Source: Auanema rhodensis (Eukaryota; Nematoda; Chromadorea; Rhabditida; Rhabditidae). Taken from it: a DNA stretch of 64,000 nt. The stretch is taken from NCBI GenBank assembly GCA_964057225.1, contig OZ059900.1, forward strand, positions 13,469,638-13,533,637, in the 5' to 3' direction. Shown here in pieces: positions 40,048 to 52,504 of this stretch. Position numbers and translations under genes: made by a program. The first letter of the stretch is position 1. Each line of letters starts with the position of its first letter. Below the pieces are notes generated by a model. It worked only from the letters and a program-made list of their open reading frames with translations. It was not told the DNA's origin and did no database searches.

Positions 40048-41793
40048 ATAAGTTTCCTGAATAGATTTGGTTTAATTACCCAAGTTAGAGGTAGTATCTC
40101 AATCTAACCAGAGAACTTCTGAGTTGGAAATACATTTTGGAAAGCACACCACGAGTGTGCAATATTGAAAACTGTCTGTCTTAGTATGATTATATAACAC
40201 TATAGATGCCAAAGCAAAATGAATTTGAATATGAACATGACGCGTCTTTTACATTATAGTTTGACCGGATAAAGCTTTGTATAGCTTTGTATAGCTTTGT
40301 ACACTGATCACATATACGGCGATAGGCTAGAACAGTTCATAAGTTTCCTGAATAGATTTGGTTTAATTACCCAAGTTAGAGGTAGTATCTCAATCTAACC
40401 AGAGAATTTCTGAGTTGGAAATACATTTTGGAAAGCATACCATGAGTGTGCAATATTGAAAACTGTTTGTCTTAGTATGATTATATAACACTATAGATGC
40501 CAAAGCAAAATGAATTTGAATATGAACATGACGCGTCTTTTACATTATAGTTTGACCGGATAAAGCTTTGTATAGCTTTGTATAGCTTTGTACACTGATC
40601 ACATATACGGCGATAGGCTAGAACAGTTCATAAGTTTCCTGAATAGATTTGGTTTAATTACCCAAGTTAGAGGTAGTATCTCAATCTAACCAGAGAACTT
40701 CTGAGTTGGAAATACATTTTGGAAAGCACACCACGAGTGTGCAATATTGAAAACTGTCTGTCTCAGTATGATTATATAACACTATAGATGCCAAAGCAAA
40801 ATGAATTTGAATATGAACATGACGCGTCTTTTACATTATAGTTTGACCGGATAAAGCTTTGTATAGCTTTGTATAGCTTTGTACACTGATCACATATACG
40901 GCGATAGGCTAGAACAGTTCATAAGTTTCCTGAATAGATTTGGTTTAATTACCCAAGTTAGAGGTAGTATCTCAATCTAACCAGAGAACTTCTGAGTTGG
41001 AAATACATTTTGGAAAGCACACCACGAGTGTGCAATATTGAAAACTGTCTGTCTTAGTATGATTATATAACACTATAGATGCCAAAGCAAAATGAATTTG
41101 AATATGAACATGACGCGTCTTTTACATTATAGTTTGACCGGATAAAGCTTTGTATAGCTTTGTATAGCTTTGTACACTGATCACATATACGGCGATAGGC
41201 TAGAACAGTTCATAAGTTTCCTGAATAGATTTGGTTTAATTACCCAAGTTAGAGGTAGTATCTCAATCTAACCAGAGAACTTCTGAGTTGGAAATACATT
41301 TTGGAAAGCACACCACGAGTGTGCAATATTGAAAACTGTCTGTCTTAGTATGATTATATAACACTATAGATGCCAAAGCAAAATGAATTTGAATATGAAC
41401 ATGACGCGTCTTTTACATTATAGTTTGACCGGATAAAGCTTTGTATAGCTTTGTATAGCTTTGTACACTGATCACATATACGGCGATAGGCTAGAACAGT
41501 TCATAAGTTTCCTGAATAGATTTGGTTTAATTACCCAAGTTAGAGGTAGTATCTCAATCTAACCAGAGAACTTCTGAGTTGGAAATACATTTTGGAAAGC
41601 ACACCACGAGTGTGCAATATTGAAAACTGTCTGTCTTAGTATGATTATATAACACTATAGATGCCAAAGCAAAATGAATTTGAATATGAACATGACGCGT
41701 CTTTTACATTATAGTTTGACCGGATAAAGCTTTGTATAGCTTTGTATAGCTTTGTACACTGATCACATATACGGCGATAGGCTAGAACAGTTC

Positions 41794-44700
41794 ATAAGTT
41801 TCCTGAATAGATTTGGTTTAATTACCCAAGTTAGAGGTAGTATCTCAATCTAACCAGAGAACTTCTGAGTTGGAAATACATTTTGGAAAGCACACCACGA
41901 GTGTGCAATATTGAAAACTGTCTGTCTTAGTATGATTATATAACACTATAGATGCCAAAGCAAAATGAATTTGAATATGAACATGACGCGTCTTTTACAT
42001 TATAGTTTGACCGGATAAAGCTTTGTATAGCTTTGTATAGCTTTGTACACTGATCACATATACGGCGATAGGCTAGAACAGTTCATAAGTTTCCTGAATA
42101 GATTTGGTTTAATTACCCAAGTTAGAGGTAGTATCTCAATCTCACCAGAGAACTTCTGAGTTGGAAATACATTTTGGAAAGCACACCACGAGTGTGCAAT
42201 ATTGAAAACTGTCTGTCTTAGTATGATTATATAACACTACCGATGCTAAAGCAAAATGAATTTGAATATGAACATGACGCGTCTTTTACATTATAGTTTG
42301 ACCGGATAAAGCTTTGTATAGCTTTGTATAGCTTTGTACACTGATCACATATACGGCGATAGGCTAGAACAGTTCATAAGTTTCCTGAATAGATTTGGTT
42401 TAATTACCCAAGTTAGAGGTAGTATCTCAATCTAACCAGAGAACTTCTGAGTTGGAAATACATTTTGGAAAGCACACCACGAGTGTGCAATATTGAAAAC
42501 TGTCTGTCTTAGTATGATTATATAACACTACCGATGCTAAAGCAAAATGAATTTGAATATGAACATGACGCGTCTTTTACATTATAGTTTGACCGGATAA
42601 AGCTTTGTATAGCTTTGTATAGCTTTGTACACTGATCACATATACGGCGATAGGCTAGAACAGTTCATAAGTTTCCTGAATAGATTTGGTTTAATTACCC
42701 AAGTTAGAGGTAGTATCTCAATCTAACCAGAGAACTTCTGAGTTGGAAATACATTTTGGAAAGCACACCACGAGTGTGCAATATTGAAAACTGTCTGTCT
42801 TAGTATGATTATATAACACTATAGATGCCAAAGCAAAATGAATTTGAATATGAACATGACGCGTCTTTTACATTATAGTTTGACCGGATAAAGCTTTGTA
42901 TAGCTTTGTATAGCTTTGTACACTGATCACATATACGGCGATAGGCTAGAACAGTTCATAAGTTTCCTGAATAGATTTGGTTTAATTACCCAAGTTAGAG
43001 GTAGTATCTCAATCTAACCAGAGAACTTCTGAGTTGGAAATACATTTTGGAAAGCACACCACGAGTGTGCAATATTGAAAACTGTCTGTCTTAGTATGAT
43101 TATATAACACTATAGATGCCAAAGCAAAATGAATTTGAATATGAACATGACGCGTCTTTTACATTATAGTTTGACCGGATAAAGCTTTGTATAGCTTTGT
43201 ATAGCTTTGTACACTGATCACATATACGGCGATAGGCTAGAACAGTTCATAAGTTTCCTGAATAGATTTGGTTTAATTACCCAAGTTAGAGGTAGTATCT
43301 CAATCTAACCAGAGAACTTCTGAGTTGGAAATACATTTTGGAAAGCACACCACGAGTGTGCAATATTGAAAACTGTCTGTCTTAGTATGATTATATATCA
43401 CTATAGATGCCAAAGCAAAATGAATTTGAATATGAACATGACGCGTCTTTTACATTATAGTTTGACCGGATAAAGCTTTGTATAGCTTTGTATAGCTTTG
43501 TACACTGATCACATATACGGCGATAGGCTAGAACAGTTCATAAGTTTCCTGAATAGATTTGGTTTAATTACCCAAGTTAGAGGTAGTATCTCAATCTAAC
43601 CAGAGAACTTCTGAGTTGGAAATACATTTTGGAAAGCACACCACGAGTGTGCAATATTGAAAACTGTCTGTCTTAGTATGATTATATAACACTACCGATG
43701 CTAAAGCAAAATGAATTTGAATATGAACATGACGCGTCTTTTACATTATAGTTTGACCGGATAAAGCTTTGTATAGCTTTGTATAGCTTTGTACACTGAT
43801 CACATATACGGCGATAGGCTAGAACAGTTCATAAGTTTCCTGAATAGATTTGGTTTAATTACCCAAGTTAGAGGTAGTATCTCAATCTAACCAGAGAACT
43901 TCTGAGTTGGAAATACATTTTGGAAAGCACACCACGAGTGTGCAATATTGAAAACTGTCTGTCTTAGTATGATTATATAACACTACCGATGCTAAAGCAA
44001 AATGAATTTGAATATGAACATGACGCGTCTTTTACATTATAGTTTGACCGGATAAAGCTTTGTATAGCTTTGTATAGCTTTGTACACTGATCACATATAC
44101 GGCGATAGGCTAGAACAGTTCATAAGTTTCCTGAATAGATATGGTTTAATTACCCAAGTTAGAGGTAGTATCTCAATCTAACCAGAGAACTTCTGAGTTG
44201 GAAATACATTTTGGAAAGCACACCACGAGTGTGCAATATTGAAAACTGTCTGTCTTAGTATGATTATATAACACTATAGATGCCAAAGCAAAATGAATTT
44301 GAATATGAACATGACGCGTCTTTTACATTATAGTTTGACCGGATAAAGCTTTGTATAGCTTTGTATAGCTTTGTACACTGATCACATATACGGCGATAGG
44401 CTAGAACAGTTCATAAGTTTCCTGAATAGATTTGGTTTAATTACCCAAGTTAGAGGTAGTATCTCAATCTAACCAGAGAACTTCTGAGTTGGAAATACAT
44501 TTTGGAAAGCACACCACGAGTGTGCAATATTGAAAACTGTCTGTCTTAGTATGATTATATAACACTATAGATGCCAAAGCAAAATGAATTTGAATATGAA
44601 CATGACGCGTCTTTTACATTATAGTTTGACCGGATAAAGCTTTGTATAGCTTTGTATAGCTTTGTACACTGATCACATATACGGCGATAGGCTAGAACAG

Positions 44701-46158
44701 TTCATAAGTTTCCTGAATAGATTTGGTTTAATTACCCAAGTTAGAGGTAGTATCTCAATCTAACCAGAGAACTTCTGAGTTGGAAATACATTTTGAAAAG
44801 CACACCACGAGTGTGCAATATTGAAAACTGTCTGTCTTAGTATGATTATATATCACTATAGATGCCAAAGCAAAATGAATTTGAATATGAACATGACGCG
44901 TCTTTTACATTATAGTTTGACCGGATAAAGCTTTGTATAGCTTTGTATAGCTTTGTACACTGATCACATATACGGCGATAGGCTAGAACAGTTCATAAGT
45001 TTCCTGAATAGATTTGGTTTAATTACCCAAGTTAGAGGTAGTATCTCAATCTAACCAGAGAACTTCTGAGTTGGAAATACATTTTGGAAAGCACACCACG
45101 AGTGTGCAATATTGAAAACTGTCTGTCTTAGTATGATTATATAACACTACCGATGCTAAAGCAAAATGAATTTGAATATGAACATGACGCGTCTTTTACA
45201 TTATAGTTTGACCGGATAAAGCTTTGTATAGCTTTGTATAGCTTTGTACACTGATCACATATACGGCGATAGGCTAGAACAGTTCATAAGTTTCCTGAAT
45301 AGATTTGGTTTAATTACCCAAGTTAGAGGTAGTATCTCAATCTAACCAGAGAACTTCTGAGTTGGAAATACATTTTGGAAAGCACACCACGAGTGTGCAA
45401 TATTGAAAACTGTCTGTCTTAGTATGATTATATAACACTACCGATGCTAAAGCAAAATGAATTTGAATATGAACATGACGCGTCTTTTACATTATAGTTT
45501 GACCGGATAAAGCTTTGTATAGCTTTGTATAGCTTTGTACACTGATCACATATACGGCGATAGGCTAGAACAGTTCATAAGTTTCCTGAATAGATTTGGT
45601 TTAATTACCCAAGTTAGAGGTAGTATCTCAATCTAACCAGAGAACTTCTGAGTTGGAAATACATTTTGGAAAGCACACCACGAGTGTGCAATATTGAAAA
45701 CTGTCTGTCTTAGTATGATTATATAACACTATAGATGCCAAAGCAAAATGAATTTGAATATGAACATGACGCGTCTTTTACATTATAGTTTGACCGGATA
45801 AAGCTTTGTATAGCTTTGTATAGCTTTGTACACTGATCACATATACGGCGATAGGCTAGAACAGTTCATAAGTTTCCTGAATAGATTTGGTTTAATTACC
45901 CAAGTTAGAGGTAGTATCTCAATCTAACCAGAGAACTTCTGAGTTGGAAATACATTTTGGAAAGCACACCACGAGTGTGCAATATTGAAAACTGTCTGTC
46001 TTAGTATGATTATATAACACTATAGATGCCAAAGCAAAATGAATTTGAATATGAACATGACGCGTCTTTTACATTATAGTTTGACCGGATAAAGCTTTGT
46101 ATAGCTTTGTATAGCTTTGTACACTGATCACATATACGGCGATAGGCTAGAACAGTTC
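41794..46158. repeat. 1455-bp pentamer HOR, three copies
   Basis: Fifteen 291-bp monomers read as three copies of the series T-P-P-T-T, where T has CTATAGATGCC and P has CTACCGATGCT: 41794-43248, 43249-44703 and 44704-46158. The first T of copies 2 and 3 also carries TATATATCACT in place of TATATAACACT, which phases the unit. Small private changes occur, such as CTCACCAG in the copy at 42085, GATATGG at 44122 and TTTTGAAAAGC at 44704. The next monomer, 46159, is T, but the series breaks at 46450. Confidence 0.87.
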
Positions 46159-46449
46159 ATAAGTTTCCTGAATAGATTTGGTTTAATTACCCAAGTTAGA
46201 GGTAGTATCTCAATCTAACCAGAGAACTTCTGAGTTGGAAATACATTTTGGAAAGCACACCACGAGTGTGCAATATTGAAAACTGTCTGTCTTAGTATGA
46301 TTATATAACACTATAGATGCCAAAGCAAAATGAATTTGAATATGAACATGACGCGTCTTTTACATTATAGTTTGACCGGATAAAGCTTTGTATAGCTTTG
46401 TATAGCTTTGTACACTGATCACATATACGGCGATAGGCTAGAACAGTTC

Positions 46450-46740
46450 ATAAGTTTCCTGAATAGATTTGGTTTAATTACCCAAGTTAGAGGTAGTATC
46501 TCAATCTAACCAGAGAACTTCTGAGTTGGAAATACATTTTGGAAAGCACACCACGAGTGTGCAATATTGAAAACTGTCTGTCTTCGTATGATTATATGAC
46601 ACTATAGATGCCAAAGCAAAACAAATTTGAATATGAACATGACGCGTCTTTTACATTATAGTTTGACCGGATAAAGCTTTGTATAGCTTTGTATAGCTTT
46701 GTACACTGATCACATATACGGCGATAGGCTAGAACAGTTC
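46450..46740. repeat. Odd monomer with TTCGTATG and left-domain variants (copy 1 of 3)
   Basis: This 291-bp monomer has the CACGAG loop of the right domain but TATGACACT and AAAACAAATT of the left domain, and the private CTTCGTATG for CTTAGTATG. Related monomers start at 61151 and 63168. It looks like a mosaic made by conversion between the two domain types. Confidence 0.85.
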
Positions 46741-49700
46741 ATAAGTTTCCTGAATAGATTTGGTTTAATTACCCAAGTTAGAGGTAGTATCTCAATCTAA
46801 CCAGAGAACTTCTGAGTTGGAAATACATTTTGGAAAGCACACCACGAGTGTGCAATATTGAAAACTGTCTGTCTTAGTATGATTATATAACACTACCGAT
46901 GCTAAAGCAAAATGAATTTGAATATGAACATGACGCGTCTTTTACATTATAGTTTGACCGGATAAAGCTTTGTATAGCTTTGTATAGCTTTGTACACTGA
47001 TCACATATACGGCGATAGGCTAGAACAGTTCATAAGTTTCCTGAATAGATTTGGTTTAATTACCCAAGTTAGAGGTAGTATCTCAATCTAACCAGAGAAC
47101 TTCTGAGTTGGAAATACATTTTGGAAAGCACACCACGAGTGTGCAATATTGAAAACTGTCTGTCTTAGTATGATTATATAACACTATAGATGCCAAAGCA
47201 AAATGAATTTGAATATGAACATGACGCGTCTTTTACATTATAGTTTGACCGGATAAAGCTTTGTATAGCTTTGTATAGCTTTGTACACTGATCACATATA
47301 CGGCGATAGGCTAGAACAGTTCATAAGTTTCCTGAATAGATTTGGTTTAATTACCCAAGTTAGAGGTAGTATCTCAATCTAACCAGAGAACTTCTGAGTT
47401 GGAAATACATTTTGGAAAGCACACCACGAGTGTGCAATATTGAAAACTGTCTGTCTTAGTATGATTATATAACACTATAGATGCCAAAGCAAAATGAATT
47501 TGAATATGAACATGACGCGTCTTTTACATTATAGTTTGACCGGATAAAGCTTTGTATAGCTTTGTATAGCTTTGTACACTGATCACATATACGGCGATAG
47601 GCTAGAACAGTTCATAAGTTTCCTGAATAGATTTGGTTTAATTACCCAAGTTAGAGGTAGTATCTCAATCTAACCAGAGAACTTCTGAGTTGGAAATACA
47701 TTTTGGAAAGCACACCACGAGTGTGCAATATTGAAAACTGTCTGTCTTAGTATGATTATATAACACTATAGATGCCAAAGCAAAATGAATTTGAATATGA
47801 ACATGACGCGTCTTTTACATTATAGTTTGACCGGATAAAGCTTTGTATAGCTTTGTATAGCTTTGTACACTGATCACATATACGGCGATAGGCTAGAACA
47901 GTTCATAAGTTTCCTGAATAGATTTGGTTTAATTACCCAAGTTAGAGGTAGTATCTCAATCTAACCAGAGAACTTCTGAGTTGGAAATACATTTTGAAAA
48001 GCACACCACGAGTGTGCAATATTGAAAACTGTCTGTCTTAGTATGATTATATAACACTACCGATGCTAAAGCAAAATGAATTTGAATATGAACATGACGC
48101 GTCTTTTACATTATAGTTTGACCGGATAAAGCTTTGTATAGCTTTGTATAGCTTTGTACACTGATCACATATACGGCGATAGGCTAGAACAGTTCATAAG
48201 TTTCCTGAATAGATTTGGTTTAATTACCCAAGTTAGAGGTAGTATCTCAATCTAACCAGAGAACTTCTGAGTTGGAAATACATTTTGGAAAGCACACCAC
48301 GAGTGTGCAATATTGAAAACTGTCTGTCTTAGTATGATTATATAACACTATAGATGCCAAAGCAAAATGAATTTGAATATGAACATGACGCGTCTTTTAC
48401 ATTATAGTTTGACCGGATAAAGCTTTGTATAGCATTGTATAGCTTTGTACACTGATCACATATACGGCGATAGGCTAGAACAGTTCATAAGTTTCCTGAA
48501 TAGATTTGGTTTAATTACCCAAGTTAGAGGTAGTATCTCAATCTAACCAGAGAACTTCTGAGTTGGAAATACATTTTGAAAAGCACACCACGAGTGTGCA
48601 ATATTGAAAACTGTCTGTCTTAGTATGATTATATAACACTACCGATGCTAAAGCAAAATGAATTTGAATATGAACATGACGCGTCTTTTACATTATAGTT
48701 TGACCGGATAAAGCTTTGTATAGCTTTGTATAGCTTTGTACACTGATCACATATACGGCGATAGGCTAGAACAGTTCATAAGTTTCCTGAATAGATTTGG
48801 TTTAATTACCCAAGTTAGAGGTAGTATCTCAATCTAACCAGAGAACTTCTGAGTTGGAAATACATTTTGGAAAGCACACCACGAGTGTGCAATATTGAAA
48901 ACTGTCTGTCTTAGTATGATTATATAACACTACCGATGCTAAAGCAAAATGAATTTGAATATGAACATGACGCGTCTTTTACATTATAGTTTGACCGGAT
49001 AAAGCTTTGTATAGCTTTGTATAGCTTTGTACACTGATCACATATACGGCGATAGGCTAGAACAGTTCATAAGTTTCCTGAATAGATTTGGTTTAATTAC
49101 CCAAGTTAGAGGTAGTATCTCAATCTAACCAGAGAACTTCTGAGTTGGAAATACATTTTGGAAAGCACACCACGAGTGTGCAATATTGAAAACTGTCTGT
49201 CTTAGTATGATTATATAACACTACCGATGCTAAAGCAAAATGAATTTGAATATGAACATGACGCGTCTTTTACATTATAGTTTGACCGGATAAAGCTTTG
49301 TATAGCTTTGTATAGCTTTGTACACTGATCACATATACGGCGATAGGCTAGAACAGTTCATAAGTTTCCTGAATAGATTTGGTTTAATTACCCAAGTTAG
49401 AGGTAGTATCTCAATCTAACCAGAGAACTTCTGAGTTGGAAATACATTTTGGAAAGCACACCACGAGTGTGCAATATTGAAAACTGTCTGTCTTAGTATG
49501 ATTATATAACACTATAGATGCCAAAGCAAAATGAATTTGAATATGAACATGACGCGTCTTTTACATTATAGTTTGACCGGATAAAGCTTTGTATAGCTTT
49601 GTACACTGATCACATATACGGCGATAGGCTAGAACAGTTCATAAGTTTCCTGAATAGATTTGGTTTAATTACCCAAGTTAGAGGTAGTATCTCAATCTAA

Positions 49701-52325
49701 CCAGAGAACTTCTGAGTTGGAAATACATTTTGGAAAGCACACCACGAGTGTGCAATATTGAAAACTGTCTGTCTTAGTATGATTATATAACACTATAGAT
49801 GCCAAAGCAAAATGAATTTGAATATGAACATGACGCGTCTTTTACATTATAGTTTGACCGGATAAAGCTTTGTATAGCTTTGTATAGCTTTGTACACTGA
49901 TCACATATACGGCGATAGGCTAGAACAGTTCATAAGTTTCCTGAATAGATTTGGTTTAATTACCCAAGTTAGAGGTAGTATCTCAATCTAACCAGAGAAC
50001 TTCTGAGTTGGAAATACATTTTGGAAAGCACACCACGAGTGTGCAATATTGAAAACTGTCTGTCTTAGTATGATTATATAACACTATAGATGCCAAAGCA
50101 AAATGAATTTGAATATGAACATGACGCGTCTTTTACATTATAGTTTGACCGGATAAAGCTTTGTATAGCTTTGTATAGCTTTGTACACTGATCACATATA
50201 CGGCGATAGGCTAGAACAGTTCATAAGTTTCCTGAATAGATTTGGTTTAATTACCCAAGTTAGAGGTAGTATCTCAATCTAACCAGAGAACTTCTGAGTT
50301 GGAAATACATTTTGGAAAGCACACCACGAGTGTGCAATATTGAAAACTGTCTGTCTTAGTATGATTATATAACACTATAGATGCCAAAGCAAAATGAATT
50401 TGAATATGAACATGACGCGTCTTTTACATTATAGTTTGACCGGATAAAGCTTTGTATAGCTTTGTATAGCTTTGTACACTGATCACATATACGGCGATAG
50501 GCTAGAACAGTTCATAAGTTTCCTGAATAGATTTGGTTTAATTACCCAAGTTAGAGGTAGTATCTCAATCTAACCAGAGAACTTCTGAGTTGGAAATACA
50601 TTTTGGAAAGCACACCACGAGTGTGCAATATTGAAAACTGTCTGTCTTAGTATGATTATATAACACTACCGATGCTAAAGCAAAATGAATTTGAATATGA
50701 ACATGACGCGTCTTTTACATTATAGTTTGACCGGATAAAGCTTTGTATAGCTTTGTACACTGATCACATATACGGCGATAGGCTAGAACAGTTCATAAGT
50801 TTCCTGAATAGATTTGGTTTAATTACCCAAGTTAGAGGTAGTATCTCAATCTAACCAGAGAACTTCTGAGTTGGAAATACATTTTGGAAAGCACACCACG
50901 AGTGTGCAATATTGAAAACTGTCTGTCTTAGTATGATTATATAACACTATAGATGCCAAAGCAAAATGAATTTGAATATGAACATGACGCGTCTTTTACA
51001 TTATAGTTTGACCGGATAAAGCTTTGTATAGCATTGTATAGCTTTGTACACTGATCACATATACGGCGATAGGCTAGAACAGTTCATAAGTTTCCTGAAT
51101 AGATTTGGTTTAATTACCCAAGTTAGAGGTAGTATCTCAATCTAACCAGAGAACTTCTGAGTTGGAAATACATTTTGAAAAGCACACCACGAGTGTGCAA
51201 TATTGAAAACTGTCTGTCTTAGTATGATTATATAACACTACCGATGCTAAAGCAAAATGAATTTGAATATGAACATGACGCGTCTTTTACATTATAGTTT
51301 GACCGGATAAAGCTTTGTATAGCTTTGTATAGCTTTGTACACTGATCACATATACGGCGATAGGCTAGAACAGTTCATAAGTTTCCTGAATAGATTTGGT
51401 TTAATTACCCAAGTTAGAGGTAGTATCTCAATCTAACCAGAGAACTTCTGAGTTGGAAATACATTTTGGAAAGCACACCACGAGTGTGCAATATTGAAAA
51501 CTGTCTGTCTTAGTATGATTATATAACACTACCGATGCTAAAGCAAAATGAATTTGAATATGAACATGACGCGTCTTTTACATTATAGTTTGACCGGATA
51601 AAGCTTTGTATAGCTTTGTATAGCTTTGTACACTGATCACATATACGGCGATAGGCTAGAACAGTTCATAAGTTTCCTTAATAGATTTGGTTTAATTACC
51701 CAAGTTAGAGGTAGTATCTCAATCTAACCAGAGAACTTCTGAGTTGGAAATACATTTTGGAAAGCACACCACGAGTGTGCAATATTGAAAACTGTCTGTC
51801 TTAGTATGATTATATAACACTACCGATGCTAAAGCAAAATGAATTTGAATATGAACATGACGCGTCTTTTACATTATAGTTTGACCGGATAAAGCTTTGT
51901 ATAGCTTTGTATAGCTTTGTACACTGATCACATATACGGCGATAGGCTAGAACAGTTCATAAGTTTCCTGAATAGATTTGGTTTAATTACCCAAGTTAGA
52001 GGTAGTATCTCAATCTAACCAGAGAACTTCTGAGTTGGAAATACATTTTGGAAAGCACACCACGAGTGTGCAATATTGAAAACTGTCTGTCTTAGTATGA
52101 TTATATAACACTATAGATGCCAAAGCAAAATGAATTTGAATATGAACATGACGCGTCTTTTACATTATAGTTTGACCGGATAAAGCTTTGTATAGCTTTG
52201 TATAGCTTTGTACACTGATCACATATACGGCGATAGGCTAGAACAGTTCATAAGTTTCCTGAATAGATTTGGTTTAATTACCCAAGTTAGAGGTAGTATC
52301 TCAATCTAACCAGAGAACTTCTGAG

Positions 52326-52345
52326 TTGGAAATACATTTTGGAAA
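52326..52345. other. Direct repeat TTGGAAA x2, 13 bp apart, example
   Basis: TTGGAAA occurs at monomer positions 77-83 and 90-96, directly upstream of the dyad, in a stretch almost free of variation across the window. The first lies in GAGTTGGAAATACA, which matches the central TTGGAAA of the mammalian CENP-B box but not its essential flanks. No function can be read from sequence alone. Confidence 0.7.
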
Positions 52346-52369
52346 GCACACCACGAGTGTGCAATATTG
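52346..52369. other. Conserved dyad GCACAC-N5-GTGTGC abutting palindrome CAATATTG, example
   Basis: Monomer positions 97-113 form an inverted repeat with 6-bp arms and a 5-bp loop (CACGA here, CATGA in most of domain 1). The last C of its right arm starts the 8-bp palindrome CAATATTG (113-120). The arms are almost invariant across the window, with rare breaks such as GCATACC near 40435 and GAGTATG near 3587 and 7017. Short dyads in satellites can extrude cruciforms or bind dimeric proteins; neither is shown here. Confidence 0.8.
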
Positions 52370-52440
52370 AAAACTGTCTGTCTTAGTATGATTATATAAC
52401 ACTATAGATGCCAAAGCAAAATGAATTTGAATATGAACAT

Positions 52441-52448
52441 GACGCGTC
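52441..52448. other. Palindrome GACGCGTC (MluI core), example
   Basis: An 8-bp perfect palindrome at monomer positions 192-199, present in almost every monomer, with two CpGs. Exceptions include GACACGTC in the monomers at 2335 and 5486, ATTACGCGTC in the one at 4332, and GAGGCGTC in the one at 21643. MluI digestion of genomic DNA should give a ladder if the site is unmethylated. Confidence 0.85.
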
Positions 52449-52474
52449 TTTTACATTATAGTTTGACCGGATAA

Positions 52475-52504
52475 AGCTTTGTATAGCTTTGTATAGCTTT
52501 GTAC
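52475..52504. repeat. Internal 10-bp tandem repeat (AGCTTTGTAT), example
   Basis: Inside each monomer, at positions 226-255 of the long form, AGCTTTGTAT is repeated, with the last unit ending in GTAC. Two units give a 281-bp monomer and three give 291 bp; no other complete monomer length occurs. Single-base variants include AGATTTGTAC (monomers at 573, 1426, 1707), ATCTTTGTAC (2054, 3760, 5205, 5486), AGCATTGTAT (48196, 50795, 62877) and AGCTTCGTAC (22767, 23620, 23911). The 10-bp step is close to one helical turn, so gain or loss keeps flanking elements in rotational phase. Confidence 0.95.

Noticed and set aside
52318-52336. CENP-B box in CTTCTGAGTTGGAAATACA
   Set aside because: Only the central TTGGAAA matches well. 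The essential TTCG and CGGG parts of the box are absent, so binding by CENP-B is not supported. The resemblance could be chance in an AT-rich sequence.
52318-52340. Hammerhead ribozyme, known from some animal satellites
   Set aside because: The conserved CTGATGAG core was not found. The nearest stretch, CTGAGTTGGAAA, lacks the core spacing and the paired stems.
52391-52401. TATA-box promoter at ATTATATAACA
   Set aside because: A TATA-like string in every copy of an AT-rich monomer is not evidence of a promoter, and no downstream gene or conserved initiator is seen. Satellite transcription is possible but unsupported here.
52450-52460. Yeast-type ARS consensus in TTTACATTATA or TTTTACATTAT
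   Set aside because: TTTTACATTAT matches 10 of 11 positions of WTTTAYRTTTW, but such matches are common in AT-rich DNA and the consensus applies to budding yeast only. There is no reason to assign origin function.
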